This document shows, one piece after another, positions 1 to 7,208 of a DNA stretch of 40,209 bases. The notes under the pieces were generated by a model. It was given only the letters and a program-made list of their open reading frames with translations, searched no databases and had not been told where the DNA came from. Source of the DNA: an uncultured Spirochaetaceae bacterium (GTDB lineage Bacteria; Spirochaetota; Spirochaetia; Sphaerochaetales; Sphaerochaetaceae); contig CALXKY010000003.1 of the NCBI GenBank assembly GCA_944389055.1, positions 1 to 40,209 on the forward strand, given 5' to 3'. Made by a program: the position numbers and the translations under genes. Position 1 is the stretch's first letter; each line of letters starts with the position of its first letter.

Positions 1-375
1 GCCCGGAAGCGAGATGAGCGCATCCATGTCATCGGGAACCCTTCCATCCCACTTCTCCTCTATGATCTCCGCGATTCTCTTCAGCTGCTCACCCTTCCTG
101 CGGTAGAAGCCTGCAGGCTTTATCGTCTCCCCGATCGTTTCCGGATCAAGCGAGGCCAGCGTTTCCATATCGGGGGCTATCGCGAAAAGACGTTCGGAAG
201 CCTTCATCGTCACATCGTCCTTCGTCCTGAGGCTTATGACCGTGGATACAAGCACACGGTACGGATCGCTGTCCTTCTCCGCTATGAGGCTGACAGAGGG
301 CAGCGGTGAACCCAGCGCTGCAAGCTCAGCGCTGAACGAGCTGAATATACCATCTACATATTTCTCATCAAGCAT
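1..375 (-). CDS. nth: Endonuclease III (Nth), N-terminal part, cut by window edge
   Basis: This is the N-terminal 125 codons of a HhH-GPD base-excision repair glycosylase/AP lyase, which removes oxidised pyrimidines from DNA. The reading frame runs from an ATG at 375 leftwards and is still open at base 1. The translation contains DPYRVLVSTVISLRTKDDVT (about residues 37-56), the position of the family's LSAQTTD helix, then AGFYRRKGEQL and finally DALISLPG, which leads into the helix-hairpin-helix (normally LPGVGRKTA). The catalytic Lys and Asp and the Fe-S cysteines lie beyond the window. The LRTKD variant replaces the usual LSAQT; I believe similar variants occur in other Nth branches. The start agrees with the family: about 36 residues precede the DPYRVL segment. 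No Shine-Dalgarno is evident before this ATG. It is divergent from the DAHP synthase fusion gene, with 47 bp between the two starts. Confidence 0.85.
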   Translation of the reverse strand, partial: MLDEKYVDGIFSSFSAELAALGSPLPSVSLIAEKDSDPYRVLVSTVISLRTKDDVTMKASERLFAIAPDMETLASLDPETIGETIKPAGFYRRKGEQLKRIAEIIEEKWDGRVPDDMDALISLPG

Positions 376-386
376 TTCGGTTGTCG

Positions 387-415
387 TTGACCAAATCGCA
401 GGGAAAAGCTAGCGT
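387..415 (+). promoter_or_regulatory. Promoter of the DAHP synthase fusion, leaderless type
   Basis: A -35 TTGACC (387-392) and a -10 TAGCGT (410-415) are separated by exactly 17 bp. The -10 ends 7 bases before the ATG at 423, so transcription should begin at or one base before the start codon. The TTG at 381 that would extend the reading frame lies upstream of the -35 and would not be in the transcript. Confidence 0.6.
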
Positions 416-422
416 TTTCCGT

Positions 423-2342
423 ATGATTGTCATCCTCAAGCAGGGTATTACACCCCAGGAAAAAGATAAAGTAAGATCCTTCCTTTCAGAGAACGGATTC
501 ATCGTCAAGGAAATCGTCGGACAGCAGGACACCGTATTCGGTGCTGTCGGAAAGGTTTCCATAGACCCGCGCACCGTCGAGCTCCTGCCTGGCGTAAGTT
601 CCGTAGTCCCTATCTCCAAGCCCTACAAGCTCGCCTCCAGGGAGATGAAGAAGGAAGATACGATCGTGCAGGTCGGCAAGGTGAAGATAGGCGGCAACCG
701 TGTTGCTGTCATTGCCGGCCCATGCGCAGTTGAGAACTATGACCAGGTGATGAGCATCGCTGAATCCATCCGTGAAGCCGGTGCCGTCATGCTCCGCGGC
801 GGTGCATTCAAGCCACGTACGAGCCCGTATGCTTTCCAGGGTCTTGGAGAGGAAGGCCTGAAGCTCCTGAGGAAGGCCGGCGATGCCTTCGATATGCCTA
901 TAACCTCCGAGGTCGTCTCTCCGCGCGATGTGCAGATGATGGCTGGTTATGTCGATATGTTCCAGATCGGTGCGAGGAATATGCAGAATTTCGAGCTTCT
1001 GAAGGAAGTCGGCAAGACAGGCATGCCAGTGCTCCTCAAGCGCGGTCTTTCCGCAACGATAGAGGAATGGCTCATGGCTGCAGAGTATCTGATGGCTTCC
1101 GGTACGGATCAGGTCGTTCTCTGCGAGCGCGGCATCAGGACATTCGAGAAAGCTACGAGGAATACCCTTGACTGCTCTGCTATCCCGGTGGTCCAGAAGC
1201 TCACGCATCTGCCTGTGATCGGGGACCCTTCACATGCTACAGGCATCCGCGACATGGTTGCTCCGATGAGCCTTGCCATCGTCGCATCCGGTGCTTCCGG
1301 CGTGATCGTTGAAGTCCATAACTGCCCGGAGAAGGCGCTTTCCGATGGTCCGCAGTCGCTTTATCCATCGCAGTTCTCGAAGCTTGTCCGCGATATCCAG
1401 GCGCTCTGCCCCGTTGTCGGCAAGAGTCTTGAGAAGATCCCGCGCGTCCTTCCGGAGAGCATGAAGGCCAGAAGCGAGGAGACAGGGAAGGCTGCCACGG
1501 ATTCCATCGTTGTCGCATTCCAGGGCGTCAGAGGCGCATTCTCGGAGCTTGCTGCCCGCCGCTCCTTCGATGAGAGCGCCCAGATGCTTGCCTGCCATTC
1601 ATTCTCCGATGCCTTCGATGCCGTCTCATCCGGCAAAGCGAAGTATGCCGTCCTCCCTGTCGAGAATACGCTCGGCGGAACGGTCTACGACAACCTCGAT
1701 CTTCTTGCGATCCATCCTGAACTCACGGTTGTCGGAGAGCAGCAGGTGAGGGTCATGCATAATCTCATCGTCGTTCCCGGAACGAGGATGGAGGATATCA
1801 GGAAGGTGTATTCGCATCCGCAGGGACTCCAGCAGTGCCGGGCATTCCTCGACAGGGAGCTTCCCGATGCGGAACGTGTTCCGTTCTTCGATACAGCCGG
1901 AGCTGTCGAGTACATAGCCGGCCTTGGGGATAAGTCCGTTGCCGCGATAGCAGGTTCGCCTGCAGCCCATTACTACGGCATGGAGGTCCTCAGGCAGGGA
2001 ATCGAGACGGATGCATCGAACTATACCAGGTTCTATATCCTTGCCAGAGAGGAGAATGCTGCTGTGTTCCGCTCGCAGGCAAAGCCGGATAAGGCGGCTC
2101 TTTCGTTCTCGGTATCCGATGAGCCTGGTGCGCTTATGGATATCCTGAAGATGATAGCCGATGAAGGCATCAATATGACGAAGCTCGAATCGAGACCGAT
2201 ACCTGGCAAGCCATGGGAATATCTCTTCTTCGTGGAGCTCCAGCTCCCTGAGGACATTGCCCGCTTCGATGAGCTTGCCAGCAGGCTGAAGGAGAAGGCT
2301 GTTTCCTCGAGGATCCTCGGGGTATACACCTCTGTGATCTGA
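423..2342 (+). CDS. Bifunctional DAHP synthase / prephenate dehydratase with ACT domain
   Basis: This is a 639-residue fusion of two aromatic amino acid enzymes. Residues 1-70 form the ferredoxin-like N-domain of the Thermotoga-type AroF synthase (begins MIVILKQG). Residues 80-330 are the TIM-barrel DAHP synthase, which joins PEP and erythrose 4-phosphate, with GPC (Cys101), KPRTSP (130-135), DPSH (His271) and EVH (297-299) as metal/PEP motifs. After a linker (about 335-360), residues 361-540 are prephenate dehydratase (VAFQGVRGAFSE; NYTRF at 533-537), and 560-639 are an ACT domain with ESRP (589-592), the phenylalanine-sensing motif. No chorismate mutase segment is present. ATG 423 is preferred because family members start MIVxLKxG and a promoter sits just upstream; a TTG at 381 would add 14 residues. 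The stop overlaps the next ATG by one base. Tethering the first shikimate step to a Phe-sensing enzyme suggests feedback control (inference). Confidence 0.9.
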   Translation: MIVILKQGITPQEKDKVRSFLSENGFIVKEIVGQQDTVFGAVGKVSIDPRTVELLPGVSSVVPISKPYKLASREMKKEDTIVQVGKVKIGGNRVAVIAGPCAVENYDQVMSIAESIREAGAVMLRGGAFKPRTSPYAFQGLGEEGLKLLRKAGDAFDMPITSEVVSPRDVQMMAGYVDMFQIGARNMQNFELLKEVGKTGMPVLLKRGLSATIEEWLMAAEYLMASGTDQVVLCERGIRTFEKATRNTLDCSAIPVVQKLTHLPVIGDPSHATGIRDMVAPMSLAIVASGASGVIVEVHNCPEKALSDGPQSLYPSQFSKLVRDIQALCPVVGKSLEKIPRVLPESMKARSEETGKAATDSIVVAFQGVRGAFSELAARRSFDESAQMLACHSFSDAFDAVSSGKAKYAVLPVENTLGGTVYDNLDLLAIHPELTVVGEQQVRVMHNLIVVPGTRMEDIRKVYSHPQGLQQCRAFLDRELPDAERVPFFDTAGAVEYIAGLGDKSVAAIAGSPAAHYYGMEVLRQGIETDASNYTRFYILAREENAAVFRSQAKPDKAALSFSVSDEPGALMDILKMIADEGINMTKLESRPIPGKPWEYLFFVELQLPEDIARFDELASRLKEKAVSSRILGVYTSVI

Positions 2343-2872
2343 TGGATACGCGGCCGTACGAGGATTCGATGCTCTTCATGGGGATTCTCTCTTCAAGGGG
2401 ATTCCCCAGTACTCTGCGAGAGCGCCTTGAATCGCTTTTCGGTCCTATCGACATGGTTTCGGATCGCATTCCGTTCACATTCACCGATTATTACAGCTCT
2501 GAGATGGGGGAAGGAATCGAGCGTTTTCTCATCTCATTCAGCCGCCTGCTCCCTCCAGATAGGCTTGCAGCGGTGAAGACGGAGACGAATCTGATCGAGA
2601 TGGAGTATGCCGAGGAAGGAAAGCGCCGGATAAATCTCGATCCCGGCCTAATTACCGAGAGCAGCATCATCCTCGCCACCACGAAGAACCGTGCGCATCG
2701 CATAGCCATAGGCATGTCGATGTATGCCGAGGTGACGCTTATCTACCACAGGAGCGGATTCGAGGCGTTCCCGTGGACTTATCAGGATTACCGCTCGCCG
2801 GAGATGCAGGAAGTGCTCAGGGAAATGAGAAAGCATTATCTTGTGCTCAGAAAGGAAGGACAGCGCGTATAG
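2342..2872 (+). CDS. DUF4416 family protein
   Basis: This is a 176-residue protein matching the DUF4416 pattern: MGILSSRGF near the N-terminus, LFGPIDMVSD, PFTFTDYYSSEMGE, a KTETNLIEMEY segment, RINLDPGLIT, ILATTKNRAHRIAIG, YAEVTLIYH and a C-terminal WTYQDYRSPE. The family is common in spirochaetes, Thermotogae and deltaproteobacteria and has no established biochemical role. There is no signal peptide or membrane segment, so it is probably cytoplasmic. The start codon overlaps the stop of the upstream fusion gene (TGATG), implying translational coupling and a shared transcript with aromatic amino acid synthesis. Whether it is functionally linked to that pathway cannot be told from sequence. 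Confidence 0.85.
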   Translation: MDTRPYEDSMLFMGILSSRGFPSTLRERLESLFGPIDMVSDRIPFTFTDYYSSEMGEGIERFLISFSRLLPPDRLAAVKTETNLIEMEYAEEGKRRINLDPGLITESSIILATTKNRAHRIAIGMSMYAEVTLIYHRSGFEAFPWTYQDYRSPEMQEVLREMRKHYLVLRKEGQRV

Positions 2873-2878
2873 TCCCAT

Positions 2879-3598
2879 ATGAGGAAATACGCACTGATAA
2901 TTGCAGCGGCAGCGCTTGCCGCATCCTGCACATTCCCGCACCCTGTATCCGTGGAGCTCATCATTCCCGAAGAGCATCCATTCGAAGCGGCATTTTCAGA
3001 GACGATGTGGTTCACGCTCTCGTATTTCGATGGAAAGGAGATCATCGAGAAGCATGTTCCGAAGGGCAGGAGGAGAATCCGGGTTGCTGTCCGCTCCGGA
3101 TCGCTCTCGGTCTTCTCCCTGCGTCCTCTCGGGGAGCTTGGCGCTCTCGGAGGATTCTTCGAGCCAGGCGATGACCGCTCAGTCATGATGCTCGGCGAAT
3201 ACGGATCATTTGCGGAGATGCTTCTCCGCGCCGCTTCTTTCAGGCCGGAAGCTGTGGGGAGGCTGTCGATGGAATCCGTCCTTGACGCATGCCCGGATCT
3301 TCAGGCAGCGGATGAGATATCCTTCATGGAGGATATCTTCAACGGAACGCTTTCCTATGGCATCACTGAGAATGAGGAGATTCCATTCACCATCGATTCC
3401 CTTGCCTCCGGATCCTGGATTCCGGAACGCTATGACCTGCAGCCCATTGATGTACCGTTCAGCGGACGTCCGCAGCAGATGCTTCTGTATCCAGGGGTAT
3501 ACAGATACGCAGAAGCATCAAGGAATCTTCTTCTGATCCTCTCTGTCTCAGAGGATGGAAGCATCTCGCATATGATCACCGCGATGCCCTCATGGTAG
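2879..3598 (+). CDS. Putative lipoprotein of unknown function
   Basis: This is a 239-residue protein with a short basic N-terminus, an Ala/Ile-rich hydrophobic stretch and the lipobox LAASC (Cys17), so it should be lipidated and anchored in a membrane facing the periplasm or cell surface. The mature part is acidic and mixed alpha/beta in appearance, with no motif I recognise; it ends HMITAMPSW. It follows the DUF4416 gene by 6 bases and probably closes this three-gene transcript. No good Shine-Dalgarno lies directly before the ATG, so translation may depend on coupling. I cannot assign a function. Confidence 0.7.
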   Translation: MRKYALIIAAAALAASCTFPHPVSVELIIPEEHPFEAAFSETMWFTLSYFDGKEIIEKHVPKGRRRIRVAVRSGSLSVFSLRPLGELGALGGFFEPGDDRSVMMLGEYGSFAEMLLRAASFRPEAVGRLSMESVLDACPDLQAADEISFMEDIFNGTLSYGITENEEIPFTIDSLASGSWIPERYDLQPIDVPFSGRPQQMLLYPGVYRYAEASRNLLLILSVSEDGSISHMITAMPSW

Positions 3599-3629
3599 GC
3601 ACCTGATGTGGAGATGTCATTCCATTCTG

Positions 3630-3638
3630 TGCTAGACT
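3630..3638 (+). promoter_or_regulatory. Extended -10 promoter of serine dehydratase, leaderless type
   Basis: TGC-TAGACT (3630-3638) is an extended -10 element, and the hexamer ends 6 bases before the ATG at 3645. No Shine-Dalgarno lies between. No convincing -35 hexamer is visible, which is usual for extended -10 promoters. Confidence 0.45.
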
Positions 3639-3644
3639 TCCCGT

Positions 3645-4850
3645 ATGGAATCCCTCAGAGATCTCTACAGGATCGGTTACGGTCCTTCTTCATCACATAC
3701 AATGGGCCCGCGTGCTGCAACTGAGATGTTCATCGCCTCACATCCCGGAGCAAGGAAGGTGAGAGCAGAGCTCTATGGATCGCTGGCTGCTACGGGCAAG
3801 GGGCATCTTACGGATAAAGCCATCAGGGATGTTCTTGCATCCAACGGAATCGAGGCGGAGATTTTCTGGTTTCCGGATGTCGAGAAGCCTCTGCATCCCA
3901 ATGCGCTTACGCTCATTGAGACAGAGCCTGAAGTGCATTCAGATACCTATTATTCCGTCGGAGGAGGCAAGGTTGTCAGGGAAGGCGATGAGGACAGCGG
4001 ACGCCCCGATCCCTATCCTGATGACAGAATCGGTACGATGAAGCGGCTTCTGGACTATTGTGATAAGAACGGATACCAGATATGGGAAGCCGCTATCGAG
4101 TTCGAGGGAGAGGCTATCCTCAGCTATATGGGTGAGGTCTGGCAGGTGATGAAGGATTCGATCAGCCGCGGACTTGAGGCAGAAGGCGTGCTCCCCGGTG
4201 GGCTGCACCTTCAGCGTAAGGCATGCCAGGCATACGCCAAGGCGAAGGATTTCACCGGGCCTCTGGGCAATTCCGCCAAAGCTTTCGCATATGCCCTTGC
4301 GGTCTCGGAGGAGAATGCAGGAGGAGGGAAGATCGTGACAGCTCCTACATGCGGCAGCTGCGGAGTGCTTCCCGGTGTGCTTTATCATCTGATGAACGAG
4401 TATGAGATACCTGAGATCCGCGTGCTCCGCGCTCTGCTCACGGCAGGAATGATCGGAAGCCTTGTGAAATCCAATGGATCGATATCAGGGGCGGAAGTCG
4501 GCTGCCAGGGAGAGGTCGGCGTTGCATGCGCCATGGCGGGAGCTGCGGCAGCCCAGCTCACAGGCGGAACGATCAGGCAGATCGAATATGCCGCCGAGAT
4601 GGGGCTTGAGCATCATCTCGGTCTTACCTGCGATCCCTTGATGGGCCTTGTCCAGATACCATGCATCGAACGCAATGCCATGGCATGCATGAGGGCTATC
4701 GACCATGCTTCATATGCGCTCATGGGCGATGGGACGCATAAGATCTCATTCGATGATGTAGTCGAGGTCATGATGGAGACAGGCCACGCGCTGCCGTCTC
4801 TCTACAGGGAGACGTCGATGGGAGGGCTCGCCCGCATTCACGAGCTGTAG
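3645..4850 (+). CDS. sdaA: L-serine dehydratase (L-serine ammonia-lyase), single chain, Fe-S type
   Basis: This is a 401-residue iron-sulfur L-serine deaminase that converts L-serine to pyruvate and ammonia. The beta domain comes first (YRIGYGPSSSHTMGP, residues 8-22) and the alpha/catalytic domain follows (APTCGSCGVLPGVLYHL about 233-249; SGAEVGCQGEVGVA about 281-294; GLTCDP 326-331; QIPCIERNAM 337-346). Cys287, Cys329 and Cys340 are in the positions of the three cluster ligands. The protein is shorter than the roughly 450-residue E. coli SdaA but has both halves. The ATG is preceded by a -10-like element rather than a ribosome binding site. The 3' end overlaps the convergent toxin gene by 13 bases. 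With gdhA and two amino acid transporters in the same window, it fits an organism that uses amino acids as carbon or energy sources (inference). Confidence 0.92.
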   Translation: MESLRDLYRIGYGPSSSHTMGPRAATEMFIASHPGARKVRAELYGSLAATGKGHLTDKAIRDVLASNGIEAEIFWFPDVEKPLHPNALTLIETEPEVHSDTYYSVGGGKVVREGDEDSGRPDPYPDDRIGTMKRLLDYCDKNGYQIWEAAIEFEGEAILSYMGEVWQVMKDSISRGLEAEGVLPGGLHLQRKACQAYAKAKDFTGPLGNSAKAFAYALAVSEENAGGGKIVTAPTCGSCGVLPGVLYHLMNEYEIPEIRVLRALLTAGMIGSLVKSNGSISGAEVGCQGEVGVACAMAGAAAAQLTGGTIRQIEYAAEMGLEHHLGLTCDPLMGLVQIPCIERNAMACMRAIDHASYALMGDGTHKISFDDVVEVMMETGHALPSLYRETSMGGLARIHEL

Positions 4851-5095
4851 GGGAGCATGTGCCCGTGCGTAAGGGCAAGCAGTACGGTCTTCTTTTCCGT
4901 TATCCTCGCAATGAGCCTGTAGTCGCCGATCCTGTACTGCCAGCGCTTCGTTCCACCGAGCGTGCGTCCGATGCTCCGCGGATTCTCAAGAGGCAGGAGA
5001 TGCTTCAGCATCCAGCCTTTCAGGAGCGAAGCCGTTACGGGGTCGAGTGCTGCGATCTCGCGCTGTACCCTCTCTGAAAGCTCAAACCTTGCCAT
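4838..5095 (-). CDS. RelE/ParE-family toxin
   Basis: This is an 85-residue basic protein with the RelE fold signature: an N-terminal helix pair (MARFELSERVQREIAALDP), then the beta-sheet core KRWQYRIGDYRLIARI (about 53-68) and a short C-terminal strand ending in HGHMLPYSS. RelE-type toxins are usually ribosome-dependent mRNA interferases, while the ParE branch inhibits gyrase; the sequence alone does not settle which applies. I chose the ATG at 5095, which lies within the last codons of the antitoxin gene (14-base overlap, typical coupling), over an upstream start that would add 25 Arg/Pro-rich residues. It converges with and overlaps the 3' end of the serine dehydratase gene. Confidence 0.8.
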   Translation of the reverse strand: MARFELSERVQREIAALDPVTASLLKGWMLKHLLPLENPRSIGRTLGGTKRWQYRIGDYRLIARITEKKTVLLALTHGHMLPYSS

Positions 5096-5294
5096 CGGTT
5101 TCCTCCAGCGGGATGGTTGCAGGGTTTTCCCTGTATTCTGCCAGCGCGGCCCTGTAGATCTGGGCATCATATTCTGCCTCGATACGCTGCAGCACCGTCT
5201 GCCTTATCATTTCGGATAGATTCATGCTGTTCAGTTCCGCATATTTCCTGAAGAGAACCGCATCTTCTTCCGGGAGCCTTAGTGAGATTATCAT
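5082..5294 (-). CDS. Ribbon-helix-helix antitoxin (RelB/DUF6290-like)
   Basis: This is a 70-residue protein. The N-terminal strand MIISLRLPEEDAVLFRKYA and the helix NLSEMIRQTVLQRI form a ribbon-helix-helix DNA-binding domain. The acidic C-terminus (YRENPATIPLEETDGKV) is the likely toxin-neutralising tail. The strong Shine-Dalgarno AAAGGAGG lies just upstream of the ATG, and the gene precedes and overlaps the toxin gene, the classic antitoxin-first order. Such antitoxins normally repress their own promoter, which would lie between 5295 and about 5350; I could not pick a convincing hexamer pair there. Confidence 0.8.
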   Translation of the reverse strand: MIISLRLPEEDAVLFRKYAELNSMNLSEMIRQTVLQRIEAEYDAQIYRAALAEYRENPATIPLEETDGKV

Positions 5295-5465
5295 AGGCGC
5301 CTCCTTTGTAAATCATCGTAATACATTATCCTTGAGGAATCAATCAGACATGCATGATGCGAGCTGGAGGCATATTGTGGGAGTGAGGGATGCAATGGAA
5401 TTTTACATACAGGCAAAGATGATTTCATGGCATCATGCAAGACTTCCAGGAAAGGAGATTTCTCT

Positions 5466-7115
5466 ATGATGATGAAACTGAAGAGAACCGCAGCCGTTGC
5501 TCTCTGTCTTGCATCGGCGCTTTCCGTTCCCGCTGCTGTCGTGACGGAAGGTTTTGAGAACGGAAGATCCGCAGCTGATATTTCTCTGATTGCGCACTAT
5601 TCGAGCGGCGAGACGAATACCGATGGCGGTGTGATGGAAATCGTGGATTACAATCCTGCGAATGGCTTTGCGTATGCCGTCAATGGCCAGAGCGGTGTTC
5701 TTGCTGCTATAAGCACTGATGGAAGCAGCACCCTCAGTGCTTTCCGGATCGATATCAGGAGCCTTGTGCAGGATGAAGGCTTTGTTTATGGGGATATGAC
5801 GAGTGTTGCTGTTTCGCCGGATGGGTCAAAGCTTGCCGTCGCGTTGCAGGATGAGCGATATGATGAAGCTGGACGCATCGCGCTCTTTGAATGCCTTGAT
5901 GATGGATCATTAAGGCTGGAGTCTGTGTACGCTGCCGGTATACAGCCAGACATGATTGTTTTCTCCCCGGATAAGCGGTATGTGCTCACTGCAGATGAGG
6001 GTGAACCGAGAGAGGGGTATGAAGCAGAAGATCCGGAGGGAACCGTTACCGTTGTTTCGCTTGAATGCGGTTTTTCCGTTTCCATCGGATTCGGAGCCTT
6101 CGATAATCCGCTTAGCATGAAGCTTCTTGCTGAAAGCGGCGTTCTCATGCAGAAGGGGACACTGCCTTCGCGTGATTTCGAGCCCGAGTACATAGCCGTT
6201 TCCGGAAACAATGCATATGTTACGCTTCAGGAAGCCAATGCCATTGCCGTGCTTGATCTCGGAAACATGGTCTTCTCTGATATCTTCAGCGCAGGATTCG
6301 AGGATTACTCATCCGTTGCCGTGGATATCGACAAGAAGGATGAAGCATATAGGCCGAGGACTTATGAGAATCTCCTGGGCGTCAGGATGCCTGATGGGAT
6401 TGCGGCTTTCACGGCAGGTGGAGAGACTTATCTTGTGACCGCGAACGAAGGCGATGCGCGCGAGTGGGGAGAATACCTTAACGAGGATGAGAGGGATTTC
6501 GGTGATGGCGATACATCACCCAGCGGAAGGATCACCGCAGAGGATACGGGCCTTGAAGGAAAGGTCGTCTTCCTTTCGTCCGATGATTATCTCGGTACAG
6601 ATTCTGATACGGATTACCTCTTCGGTGGAAGAAGCCTTTCTGTTTTCAGAGTCGCTGATGATGGTCTTGAAGAGGTGTTCACAAGCGGAGACGATGCAGA
6701 GCGCCTTACATATGGCTATCTTCCTGAGTACTACAATGCCTCGAATGACAATGCGGTCATGGATGACAGATCAGGCAAGAAGGGACCTGAGGCAGAAGCC
6801 GTGACCGTAGGCGGGATTGATGGAAGGATTTATGCATTCCTTGCTCTTGAGCGTACTGGCGGCATCATGGTGTATGATGTCACTGATCCGGAGAGCATCC
6901 AGTATGTGAACTACATCAATACCCGCGACTTCGAGACAATTATACCTGGTACTGAGGAATACGATGATGGCGAGCTTGATAAGTGGGTGACAGGAGGCGA
7001 TGTTGCTCCGGAAGGGCTGAAGTTCGTTCCTGCTGCAGTCAGTCCGACGGGAGAACCCCTTCTCATTGCAGCTTTTGAGGTTTCTGGTACAGTAGCTGTA
7101 TACAGTCTGGGCTGA
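5466..7115 (+). CDS. Secreted choice-of-anchor I family beta-propeller-like protein
   Basis: This is a 549-residue protein with an N-terminal signal peptide (MMMKLKRTAAVALCLASA, cleavage probable after VPAAV). The rest matches the choice-of-anchor I family: repeated propeller-like blades (for example SVAVSPDGSKLAVAL), then LVTANEGDAREWGEY, GRSLSVFRV, KGPEAEAV, ALERTGGIMVYDV and a C-terminal LIAAFEVSGTVAVYSL. Relatives are often surface or secreted proteins with a variable C-terminal anchor. This one stops right after the core, so it is probably free in the periplasm or secreted. The start at 5466 has an AAAGGAG ribosome binding site at 5451-5457; an upstream GTG/TTG extension (5427) has no support. 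The catalytic role of the family is not established. It converges with leuS. Confidence 0.8.
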   Translation: MMMKLKRTAAVALCLASALSVPAAVVTEGFENGRSAADISLIAHYSSGETNTDGGVMEIVDYNPANGFAYAVNGQSGVLAAISTDGSSTLSAFRIDIRSLVQDEGFVYGDMTSVAVSPDGSKLAVALQDERYDEAGRIALFECLDDGSLRLESVYAAGIQPDMIVFSPDKRYVLTADEGEPREGYEAEDPEGTVTVVSLECGFSVSIGFGAFDNPLSMKLLAESGVLMQKGTLPSRDFEPEYIAVSGNNAYVTLQEANAIAVLDLGNMVFSDIFSAGFEDYSSVAVDIDKKDEAYRPRTYENLLGVRMPDGIAAFTAGGETYLVTANEGDAREWGEYLNEDERDFGDGDTSPSGRITAEDTGLEGKVVFLSSDDYLGTDSDTDYLFGGRSLSVFRVADDGLEEVFTSGDDAERLTYGYLPEYYNASNDNAVMDDRSGKKGPEAEAVTVGGIDGRIYAFLALERTGGIMVYDVTDPESIQYVNYINTRDFETIIPGTEEYDDGELDKWVTGGDVAPEGLKFVPAAVSPTGEPLLIAAFEVSGTVAVYSLG

Positions 7116-7154
7116 AAACGGCGTAGAGATCAGCGACTCTTCTGAGGCAATGTC

Positions 7155-7188
7155 AAAAAGACCCGCCAGGCAGCAGCCGGACGGGTCT
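7155..7188 (-). terminator. Rho-independent terminator of leuS
   Basis: On the minus strand AGACCCG and CGGGTCT pair around a 16-base loop (7159-7165 with 7182-7188) and are followed by TTTTT. The hairpin lies 20 bp beyond the leuS stop and may also slow transcription arriving from the convergent gene. Confidence 0.75.
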
Positions 7189-7208
7189 ATCTCCGATCAG
7201 ACGGATGA

